NCBI GenBank assembly: GCA_014376785.1
Contig: JACMQW010000092.1
Span: 1 to 44,429, forward strand
Length of the DNA: 44,429 nucleotides
Reading direction: 5' to 3'
From: Oligoflexia bacterium
Lineage (GTDB): Bacteria > Bdellovibrionota > UBA1018
This document shows positions 32,834-39,890 of this stretch, in pieces. The notes under the pieces are model-generated. The model ran no database searches. It had not been told where the DNA came from and saw only the letters and a program-made list of their open reading frames with translations. Every line of letters begins with the position of its first letter. Positions within the stretch are counted from its first letter, which is position 1. A program made the position numbers and the translations under genes.

Positions 32834-34186
32834 ATGACTGAAATTAAAAAGCGTCGTTCTCCAAAAACCCGGACCTCTGCAGAAATTGCCGCTGATCCGG
32901 AATTGTCAGAAAAAATTTCATCGATGATCGCCAGTTTGAATGATTTTCCGAATCCGACGCTTGTGATTGGGGACGGTTGGGCGGCCATGGCTTCGGTCGG
33001 GTTCCTGGCGACAAAAGCGACTCCCGAAAATATCCTTTGGATTTTAAATTCAGGCGCTCGCGCCATGCCTCCGCTGCCTTTTTTAGAGAGTGGAGTCGCG
33101 GTGGATACCTGGAAGCAGCTCGCCCATCGACTTGGGGTCACGAGCGATGAGCCGCAGACCGGCCAATACCTTCGTGAGTTTAGAAATCGTTCTTTTTCAC
33201 GCGCTGCTTGGCATAAGTCTCCGACACCGGAAATGCGTTTTGAGACTCGTATGGAATGGCTTTGGGCTCCGGAGACTCGGATTGCGCCGATTTTCGAGGC
33301 GCGCTTTGACCTCTCGCTGGGGGAGTTGGAAGAAAAAATTCGCGAAAAAATCGCGACTCTCCCGAACGTGCGAGTTCTTTCCGATGTCCCGGTGACGGGA
33401 TTTGAACCTGCAGCGGAGGACTCTCATCCGAAAGTCGTGATCGCGAGTGGTGCGAAGATTTCTTTCACGCATGGAATTTGGGCGGACCGATGGATCGGTT
33501 TGGGTGCCATCGAAGGATTGCCGAAAAACACGGGCCTTGCGAGAAATCGTGAACCCGTTGGAATCTTACAAGCGGTGTTCACGCATTCTGCGGCGATGGT
33601 CCAACAGTCGATGAATGAAGCCTTCTTCACTTCGACGCACAAAGATGCGGGCGAAGAGTTTTCACGCTCGGTTTGGGGACACTTTTTCGACGGGGGTAAA
33701 AAAAGCGTTTGGACGCTTTTTCTCACTGAAGAAGAGGGGCTTGATAATCACACGATCGGAAAAAAATACCGTCGACTCAAGCAGGCGTTGGAAAAGATGT
33801 TCACCGGGCCAGAGTGGCTTCCGGAAGGAGCAGAGAATTTTTCTGCAACCGTGACCAGCGAGCACTTCGCATTCCAAGAGGATTTCTTATTTTCGAGTGG
33901 AGATGCGGTCACCGAGCCGCAGTATCTCGGAGAAAAGAAGGGGTCGAAAAAAGAAAAGGCGGCCGCGCAAGAAGCACTGCCTTTGGCTTTCGTAACCGAT
34001 GCCTTCGGCCCGTCTGTGGCGATGGAACAAGTCGCGAAACTCTTCGCGGCCGAGCTCGGAATTCCGGTCGATCTACCGAACATCACGCCCTACACGCCTG
34101 CTCCTATGAATTCAGCCGAAGAGGGTGGGGCGGAAACCCAAGACGAAAACGTGAACGGGAGTTCTGATTCCGGCGAAGAGTCCTAA
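32834..34186 (+). CDS. Protein of unknown function with N-terminal Rossmann-like nucleotide-binding start
   Basis: The 450-residue product begins with a basic stretch (KKRRSPKTR) and then PTLVIGDGWAAMASVGFLA (about 40-58), a GxGxx(A/S) pattern like the dinucleotide-binding start of FAD-dependent oxidoreductases. The later RNREPVGILQAVFTH and LAFVTDAFGPSVAMEQVAKL could be a return to the same fold (a GD-box-like D-A-F-G). No complete cofactor signature is visible, so an oxidoreductase role is only a suggestion. No signal peptide. The C-terminus is acidic and low-complexity (EEGGAETQDENVNGSSDSGE). It follows lysC by 34 bases, probably in one operon. The last 75 bases overlap the comF gene on the opposite strand. 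Confidence 0.7.
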   Translation: MTEIKKRRSPKTRTSAEIAADPELSEKISSMIASLNDFPNPTLVIGDGWAAMASVGFLATKATPENILWILNSGARAMPPLPFLESGVAVDTWKQLAHRLGVTSDEPQTGQYLREFRNRSFSRAAWHKSPTPEMRFETRMEWLWAPETRIAPIFEARFDLSLGELEEKIREKIATLPNVRVLSDVPVTGFEPAAEDSHPKVVIASGAKISFTHGIWADRWIGLGAIEGLPKNTGLARNREPVGILQAVFTHSAAMVQQSMNEAFFTSTHKDAGEEFSRSVWGHFFDGGKKSVWTLFLTEEEGLDNHTIGKKYRRLKQALEKMFTGPEWLPEGAENFSATVTSEHFAFQEDFLFSSGDAVTEPQYLGEKKGSKKEKAAAQEALPLAFVTDAFGPSVAMEQVAKLFAAELGIPVDLPNITPYTPAPMNSAEEGGAETQDENVNGSSDSGEES

Positions 34187-34891
34187 TTCTTCGAAAGATT
34201 TTTTTGTAGCAGAGACGGCAGAGCGTAAAGTGTGCCCGGATGTGAGGAAGTCATCGACGAGAACGACCTCAGCGCAGGCATCTGAAAGTGCGAGCGCTGA
34301 ATTCCAGAGGTGGGGATCGCGCATGCATTCCGTTCGGGTCTTGCCTCTGATCGGTGAAGCTCTCAGGTAACGATCGGATCCTTTTGTTCGTGCTTGGTTC
34401 ACGGCGGGGGCGCCGCGAGAAACCTCCGTCGTAAGGAGTTCGAGCGAAGTCCATTCCCTCGAACCTCCGAGCATCATTTCTACAACCCGTAAGACGGATC
34501 CTCCATCGAGTTCCCATTTCCGGGCATGGTTTTGGGGAACCGGAATCAGCATTACAGGTTTCTCCGGCCCGAATGAAGGCAGCGCTGCGCGAACGCCTTT
34601 TGCCAGTAATTGTTCGAGTTTCGGATTTGCTGACTTTTTCCAGGACTTTAGAACACGGGCACCGGGTCCGATCGAGAGGTAAGCGGCGTGAAGCGATGCG
34701 AAGGTGAAGGACCCTTCCACGCCGTCGACCTTCATCCAAGCGCGACTGCAACTCCTTTCAGGACATGCGAGGCCGAGGCAAGTTTCGCAGATCGGAGGTG
34801 ACCTCAGCAGGCTGCGGAGACAATCCGAACAGGGAAGCGAGGACGTGAACTTTTCCGAGGGGAGCAGGCAGACGGCGCAGGTAGAGAGCAT
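34112..34891 (-). CDS. comF: ComF-family phosphoribosyltransferase-like protein
   Basis: The 259-residue protein has the ComF plan: an N-terminal zinc-finger-like Cys set (CAVCLLP...CSDC...CETC), a middle segment with LIPVPQNHARKWELDGGS, and the PRPP-binding loop VVLVDDFLTSGHTL near residue 210. ComF proteins are required for DNA uptake in competent bacteria and interact with helicase components such as PriA or ComFA; their substrate is unknown. GGAGAG lies a few bases before the ATG. It is divergent from the transporter-ligase fusion, 57 bases apart, and its 3' end overlaps the oxidoreductase-like gene antiparallel for 75 bases. In this lineage, ComF together with the type IV prepilin gene nearby hints at DNA uptake, but the other competence genes are not in this window. 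Confidence 0.88.
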   Translation of the reverse strand: MLSTCAVCLLPSEKFTSSLPCSDCLRSLLRSPPICETCLGLACPERSCSRAWMKVDGVEGSFTFASLHAAYLSIGPGARVLKSWKKSANPKLEQLLAKGVRAALPSFGPEKPVMLIPVPQNHARKWELDGGSVLRVVEMMLGGSREWTSLELLTTEVSRGAPAVNQARTKGSDRYLRASPIRGKTRTECMRDPHLWNSALALSDACAEVVLVDDFLTSGHTLRSAVSATKKSFEELGLFAGIRTPVHVFVLGFRPTLFG

Positions 34892-34948
34892 GAAACTCTC
34901 CGATCAATTTCCAAGCCGAATGCTCGCGTGAAAAAGTAAAAAGATGCT

Positions 34949-36337
34949 ATGTCCGCGAACATGACTAATGACTCCTTCCGTTCGAGAGGACAGACCGCGG
35001 TGACTGCCGTTTTTATGGCCTCACTGCTGACGGCTACTTTTCTCGGATCGAAGCTCATCTTGGTGGGCGGAATGACGTTTTCCCTAGGCTTGATCATTTT
35101 TCCTTTTACCTTCATCGCATTGGAGACATCGACGGAGGTGTATGGGCGAGGGTTTGCGAATCACCTCATCCGAGTCGGAATCGGCATCCAAATCTACGTT
35201 CTTTGCCTGATTGCTCTAGGAAGTCTTCTTCCCGAATCGCCCCTTCGATCTCTCGACGGTGCTTATGGGAAAATGTTTGGGTTGGCTCCTCGCATGATAC
35301 TCGCTTCGGTTACTGCGTATGCCTTCTCCCAATTTGTCGACGTTTCCGTCTTTTTAAAAGTGGGGAAAGCGACTCACGGTCGCCACCTCTGGCTGCGCGC
35401 AAATGCCGCTAGCTATGTCTCCCAAGCAGTCGATACCGTGATTTTCTCTTTGGTTTTTTTGGGCGGGGTTCTGCCTTTTTCGGTCTTAATCCGATCGGCG
35501 TCCGTCGCTTATTTGGTAAAAATCGGGGTCGGCACCCTGGACACGCCGTTGGTTTATCTCGGAAGGAGGGCCTTGCGCGCACTCGACCGAAAGAGCGGCC
35601 AATCTTCTTTGAGGGTTGAGGCTCTTCGAACCTCTATTTTCAAACAGGGTGAAGACTTAGCCGCCTTCATCGTTTCCGCGGTCCCCAGCCGTTTCGTATC
35701 AGAAGGAATGATTCTCGCGATCACCTCTAAAATCGTATCTCTCGCCGAGGGCGAGGTCATTTCTTCTTCCGGATTGAACAAGCTTGAGCTCATCCGTCGA
35801 GAGGCCGATATCTATCTAGGGGAGACGCTGTTTGGGGTGTCTCTGACGATCAAGCATGGAATCCTGATTCCTTCCGCAGGAATTGACGAATCGAATTCGG
35901 ACGGAGAAAAGTTCATTCTCTTTCCAAAAGATCCCTACCAGTCCGCGAAGCTTCTGCATTCGGCTTTGAAGAAGGCTTGGAAGCTTGATCGTTTGGGAAT
36001 TCTCATTACCGACTCCCACACTCATCCGCTTCGGAGGGGTGTCACGGGCATCGGACTTTCACACTGGGGGTTTAAGGCCACTCGGAATTTAGTTGGAAAA
36101 CGAGATCTTTTTGGTCGCGAAGTGAAGATGACCCACGTGAACGTGATCGACGCACTAGCCGTCTCCGCTGTTTACGCAATGGGCGAGGTCGCAGAGCAGA
36201 GACCACTCGCGATTCTCAATGACGAAGGAATAGAATTCACCGACTCCAGCTCTGCCGAGGAAATATCCATTCCTCGTGAAGAGGATCTCTATGGGAGTCT
36301 GCTCTTCCCTGAAACTAAAACGTCCCGTTCGACTTAA
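34949..36337 (+). CDS. Fusion of YhhQ/QueT-type (VUT) queuosine-precursor transporter and CofE-type gamma-glutamyl ligase
   Basis: Residues about 15-210 form a polytopic membrane domain with VUT-family hallmarks: FPFTFIALETSTEVYG (51-66), SQFVDVSVF (127-135) and WLRANAASYVSQAVDTVIF (148-166), as in YhhQ/QueT importers of queuosine precursors. After a basic linker (RRALRALDRKSG, 206-217) the C-terminal part (about 225-420) matches CofE (COG1478, PF01996). Its motifs are TSKIVSLAEGEVI (259-271), LIPSAGIDESN (306-316), LFPKDPYQSA (324-333), ILITDSHTHPLRRGVTGIGL (351-370) and DALAVSAVYAMGEVAEQRP (401-419). CofE adds glutamates to F420-0; relatives in Chlamydia replace FolC in folate glutamylation. 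The fusion suggests uptake coupled to glutamylation of a pterin- or deazapurine-like compound. The reading frame is continuous with both domains complete, so it is not an assembly artefact of two truncated genes. The function is inferred. Confidence 0.85.
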   Translation: MSANMTNDSFRSRGQTAVTAVFMASLLTATFLGSKLILVGGMTFSLGLIIFPFTFIALETSTEVYGRGFANHLIRVGIGIQIYVLCLIALGSLLPESPLRSLDGAYGKMFGLAPRMILASVTAYAFSQFVDVSVFLKVGKATHGRHLWLRANAASYVSQAVDTVIFSLVFLGGVLPFSVLIRSASVAYLVKIGVGTLDTPLVYLGRRALRALDRKSGQSSLRVEALRTSIFKQGEDLAAFIVSAVPSRFVSEGMILAITSKIVSLAEGEVISSSGLNKLELIRREADIYLGETLFGVSLTIKHGILIPSAGIDESNSDGEKFILFPKDPYQSAKLLHSALKKAWKLDRLGILITDSHTHPLRRGVTGIGLSHWGFKATRNLVGKRDLFGREVKMTHVNVIDALAVSAVYAMGEVAEQRPLAILNDEGIEFTDSSSAEEISIPREEDLYGSLLFPETKTSRST

Positions 36338-36355
36338 GGGCCAGTTAACAGCCCA

Positions 36356-38191
36356 TTAACGGTTAATGCGTAAAGAATCCGGAGCCGAGCGCGAGGTCGG
36401 AGTGAGCAAGGAGTGTCGCGTGGTGTCCGCGAGTGGGGCTACCTTTGGTAAGGCGGCGGGCATGGTGCTTGGCAGGGTTGCCGGCGTAACATTGAACCCT
36501 GTGTTTGGAGCAACCTTCGGTTCTGTAACTGGAGCAACCTTCGGTTCTGTAACTGGAGCAACCTTCGGTTCCACAAACCTCAAATTATTAAAGTACGTCA
36601 TCGAGTTCTGACCGGCGTTATCCTCATAGTCGCCGTCATGATAGATGACCTTCGCATCTCGGTATTGGATCACGTTCGAGCCTCGTGCCGGAAACGTGTG
36701 AAGCTTCACCAGTGGATGAAATCCCGTCTTTACTAATTTTTTACCGATGATTTCGTATTTCGGAATGTTCTTGAAAGTTCCCGTCTCGAGATCGAAAGAA
36801 TTTCTCTCTTTCGTAGCGGAGTTCTTCAGAAGACCGTTCAAATAGGTGAAATGCGTTCGCCAGTAATTTTTCTGGGCGGTCTCGATTTTATAAGATGCGA
36901 CTCCCTTTTTCGTCACGGAAGTCGGAATGTCGTAATAAGCGACGTCCATCGCTTCCAGAGTTCCGTCTCCTTTCACGTCGGTTACATCTGGCCAGGAGAG
37001 AATCGAAATCGGAACGCCCTTCCCTAGCATTGCTTTTCGTTCGGGAAGAATTTCTCGCAGCTCCATCACGTCGCTTGCGTCCATTCGGAAACATCCATGA
37101 GAAACGTAGCCGCGCCTAAGATACCACGCGTCGATTCCGTTTTTGTTTGTGATCGGGCCGTGAAAGCCGACCCCGTTGACGACTTCCATGAAAGGCAAGC
37201 CACCAAACTCCGCATCCCAGAAGTCACTCCATTTTCTCGACTCCATGAAAGTACCGCCAGAACCAAATTTGAGCACGCCCTCTCCCGGCTGGTCGAATGC
37301 TCCCTTAGTCGACCCAGCAATCGGATAGACGAAAGTCAGGAAGCTCACATAACCGTCTTTTTCGTTGGTGTTCGTGAGGTTTCCGCCCAGATTTTTTATG
37401 AAAAGATCGCGAGAGATTTCTGAATCAGCGATTCGAGCTTCTAAGCTTGTGCTGAGAGTTTGGTAGAGGGCGAGGCCATCTTCGATTTCCAACGTGTCCG
37501 AACCCAAAGCGAGACGGAGCATCGCGGTTAAAACCGTCCGTTTGTAATCGGCCGGAGTGTCGCTCATGTGGTCATAGATCTTGATCCCAGTATCAGCGAA
37601 GCCATCCGACATGTACTGCATCGCTACCTTGAGCCAATTCTTGATGCCCGCGTCCTTCGTTGCGGTCAGGACCACTTCTGGATCTTTTAGTTTAACGAAA
37701 CTGAGGGACGCACTCTGAAATTTATCGTAGATTTTTTTCCACCGGTAGAGGGATTGGAAGCGGTATCCAGCCATCTGGGCTTCGCTGACCCAGGCTTTTA
37801 CGCGGAGGGTGAGTGCCGTTTTGCTCACCACCATCTCCAGAGCTTCCCTTGGAAATTTAGGAACGTTTCCGGTGTAGAGGTAACGCCCGGCGGTGGCTAA
37901 GCCGTTAAAAGATTTTCCAGGTGTGATCACCAACCGCTGAGAGTTTGGATTAACCGCTGCACCGTCGGCGTCGACGTAAGCACCATCGGCTTCGAAAATA
38001 CCGACACTCTCCATCTCTTCAGGAGTCATCGCTGAAACTTTTTTGTTCTCTTTTTTCTCGTACGAATCGACCTGCATGGCGGTCCGGCTGTGAAAGATGG
38101 GGCCTGATTCTGGGGAGCTGATTCGCGAGTTCGCTCCTGCATTCACTGAAAGCCCCATGACCAACATTGCCTTGAAAAAAGTGATTTTCAT
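36356..38191 (-). CDS. Exported L,D-transpeptidase (YkuD), paralog 1, with repetitive C-terminal tail
   Basis: From the ATG at 38191 the product has 611 residues and a signal peptide (MKITFFKAMLVMGLSVNAGA); an upstream ATG at 38209 would only add six residues. The YkuD catalytic block is GFHGPITNKNG (His344) and GYVSHGCFRMD (His365, Cys367). The enzyme should make 3-3 or lipoprotein-to-peptidoglycan links in the periplasm, or exchange D-amino acids. A calcium-loop-like DVKGDGTLEAMD (405-416) follows the domain. The tail carries TEPKVAPV-type repeats. A 40-residue segment after the signal peptide is absent from paralog 2. The gene lies 18 bases from the end of the transporter-ligase gene, convergent. 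It is downstream of, and in the same direction as, a subtilase gene and paralog 2. Confidence 0.9.
   Translation of the reverse strand: MKITFFKAMLVMGLSVNAGANSRISSPESGPIFHSRTAMQVDSYEKKENKKVSAMTPEEMESVGIFEADGAYVDADGAAVNPNSQRLVITPGKSFNGLATAGRYLYTGNVPKFPREALEMVVSKTALTLRVKAWVSEAQMAGYRFQSLYRWKKIYDKFQSASLSFVKLKDPEVVLTATKDAGIKNWLKVAMQYMSDGFADTGIKIYDHMSDTPADYKRTVLTAMLRLALGSDTLEIEDGLALYQTLSTSLEARIADSEISRDLFIKNLGGNLTNTNEKDGYVSFLTFVYPIAGSTKGAFDQPGEGVLKFGSGGTFMESRKWSDFWDAEFGGLPFMEVVNGVGFHGPITNKNGIDAWYLRRGYVSHGCFRMDASDVMELREILPERKAMLGKGVPISILSWPDVTDVKGDGTLEAMDVAYYDIPTSVTKKGVASYKIETAQKNYWRTHFTYLNGLLKNSATKERNSFDLETGTFKNIPKYEIIGKKLVKTGFHPLVKLHTFPARGSNVIQYRDAKVIYHDGDYEDNAGQNSMTYFNNLRFVEPKVAPVTEPKVAPVTEPKVAPNTGFNVTPATLPSTMPAALPKVAPLADTTRHSLLTPTSRSAPDSLRINR
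36507..36571. repeat. 24-bp tandem repeat in the L,D-transpeptidase tail
   Basis: Two full copies (36507-36530, 36531-36554) and a third partial copy (36555-36571) of a 24-bp unit starting GGAGCAACCTTCGG. On the minus strand they encode the eight-residue unit EPKVAPVT. Copies are almost identical, so copy number may vary between strains. Confidence 0.9.
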
Positions 38192-38289
38192 TGCTTGCTC
38201 ATACCTCATTTAGACGCTGCGCGTTATAAAAAGTCGTGATCTTATAACTTTAATGATTTCAATGATTTAACGTGGATCGGTATGGGTTG

Positions 38290-38326
38290 AAACAAAACAG
38301 GGCCTCGATCGATTCGATCGAAGCCC
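38290..38326 (-). terminator. Intrinsic terminator after the exported subtilase
   Basis: On the minus strand GGGCTTCGATCG pairs with CGATCGAGGCCC (one wobble pair) and is followed by TGTTTTGTTT. It ends the subtilase transcript, so paralog 1 downstream likely has its own promoter in 38192-38289. Confidence 0.75.
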
Positions 38327-38353
38327 CGTCAGTGAGTGCATTGATTCGGGAGT

Positions 38354-39721
38354 TTAGCGGAGGTTTCTCGAACGGAGCGCTTTCGCTCCGCGAACCGCGG
38401 CGAGTGCATCGATTCGTCCCGCTCCGTATTCGGTATCCATTCCTTTTGAACCTAAATCTTTCGAGGTCGAGCTCAGTAACCGAGCGGCGTCATCAATCGA
38501 AATGTTCGGGACTGCTTGATAGATGAGCGTGAGCAGCCCTGCTACGTGAGGAGTAGCCATCGAAGTGCCGGACATCGTCTGGTAGTTTCCACCTGGAGCA
38601 GCCGATAAAATCGCGACTCCGGGTGCTGAAATATTCGGCTTGGTAAGCGTGCCGGTTTTCCAAACGGTCGGCCCGCGTGAGCTAAAGCTCGCGACGACAT
38701 CCTTTGAGTCCGTTGCTCCCACCGCAAAAGCAGCTGGGCAAGCTCCGGGAGTGCCGACGGTTCCTGACCTAGGACCTGCGTTTCCTGCAGCAAACACCGG
38801 GAAAATTCCAAGTTTCATCCAAGATGCGATCGCCTGACAGAAAACGTCGTCAGCCGGATCTGCAGTGGGAGAGGGAGATCCACCGCCCCAGGAGTTACTG
38901 ACGAGGGCTGGCTCGTCGTGCGTTTTAGGATCGCCGTCAGGATCGGAAATCCATTGCATCGCTTCAAGCAACTGTTCGGTGCTGGAGCTGCCGTTTGAGC
39001 CAAAAACTTTTGCCATAATGATTTTTGCGTCAGGCGCGATTCCGATCGCCGTTCCAGAAGCATTCCCTCCGGCGATGGTTCCTGAAACGTGAGTGCCATG
39101 TCCATGGTCGTCGTAAGGTTCGGTTTTGCCGTTTACGAAATCATGAAACCCGACCACTTTTCCTTTCAGGTCAGGATGATTTGCATCTACTCCGGTATCC
39201 AAAATGCCGACCACGACGCCTTTTCCTGTCGCGGTCGACTTTTCGGAGCGAAGTTGCGGAATGTTGATCATTTGGAGGCCGTAAGTGAACGGTTCAGCCA
39301 TCGCGGATCGATCACTCGATCGGAAATCGCGAATGATGCGAACTTCGCGATTCGCGTAAATCGCGCTGACATCCGGGTGGTTTTGAAGGAGTGACAGTTT
39401 TTCAGAGGGGATGGTCAACGCGACTGCGTTGATGATCCAAAGCGGCTTAACGTGGGTATTTCCGATTTCTCGGCCGATCACATCGAGTACGGTTTTTTGG
39501 CTGATCTTAGAATTCGCGGAGAGCGCTTTGCGAATTTCGAAGTAGCTGGAAGTCGAACGCATGCTGCGAGGGAGCACGCTTCGATCTTTCATGACTACGA
39601 TTACACGCACGGGGCCTTGAGCTGAACGCACGGTGGAGTCTACAAATGCCGATGCAGAAGCAGAGGACGCGATAAAAACACTGAGCAAAGTCAGAACAGA
39701 TGTCGAAATCTTTTTATTCAT
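38354..39721 (-). CDS. Exported subtilisin-like serine protease (S8) with I9-type propeptide
   Basis: From the ATG at 39721 (GAGG eight bases upstream) the product has 455 residues. A signal peptide (STSVLTLLSVFIASSASASA) is followed by an inhibitor-I9-like propeptide (about 28-130: VRVIVVMKDRSV through ALTIPSEKLSLLQNHPDVSAIY). The catalytic domain has a canonical triad: GILDTGVDANHPDL (Asp175), HGHGTHVSGTIAG (His208), AAGNAGP (oxyanion Asn314) and SGTSMATPHVAG (Ser387). It is predicted to be secreted and active after propeptide removal. A longer ORF start at 39826 lacks a signal. It lies between two L,D-transpeptidase genes, all in one direction. Its substrates are unknown; it could mature or degrade envelope proteins. 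Confidence 0.93.
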   Translation of the reverse strand: MNKKISTSVLTLLSVFIASSASASAFVDSTVRSAQGPVRVIVVMKDRSVLPRSMRSTSSYFEIRKALSANSKISQKTVLDVIGREIGNTHVKPLWIINAVALTIPSEKLSLLQNHPDVSAIYANREVRIIRDFRSSDRSAMAEPFTYGLQMINIPQLRSEKSTATGKGVVVGILDTGVDANHPDLKGKVVGFHDFVNGKTEPYDDHGHGTHVSGTIAGGNASGTAIGIAPDAKIIMAKVFGSNGSSSTEQLLEAMQWISDPDGDPKTHDEPALVSNSWGGGSPSPTADPADDVFCQAIASWMKLGIFPVFAAGNAGPRSGTVGTPGACPAAFAVGATDSKDVVASFSSRGPTVWKTGTLTKPNISAPGVAILSAAPGGNYQTMSGTSMATPHVAGLLTLIYQAVPNISIDDAARLLSSTSKDLGSKGMDTEYGAGRIDALAAVRGAKALRSRNLR

Positions 39722-39770
39722 TTGTTTACCTCTGGGAAAACGTAAACACGGATGAAGAAAGACGCAAGCA

Positions 39771-39818
39771 ATCAGATTTCTTAATGCAAATAAGTTGCAT
39801 CCAGAAATCTGATTTTTT
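39771..39818 (+). other. Terminator-like nested hairpin in the leader of the subtilase gene
   Basis: ATCAGATTTCT (39771-39781) pairs perfectly with AGAAATCTGAT (39803-39813), with an inner pair ATGCAA/TTGCAT (39784-39789 and 39795-39800), followed by a run of six T on the plus strand. All known genes here run on the minus strand. It may be a terminator for an antisense transcript or a structured 5' leader of the subtilase mRNA. Confidence 0.5.
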
Positions 39819-39890
39819 ACCAGCAATGAAGAATTTAGCAGGAGCTCAAGATGCGGACCGAATTTGAGCGGGGTTCCGAGCGAGAGTGAT

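Noticed and set aside
36366-36611. Plus-strand ORF with repetitive GATFGSVT units
   Set aside because: It is the antisense of the tandem repeat in the L,D-transpeptidase gene; the minus frame carries the signal peptide and YkuD motifs.
39089-39394. Plus-strand ORFs of 75-101 codons inside the subtilase
   Set aside because: Shadow frames of a gene with a full catalytic triad.
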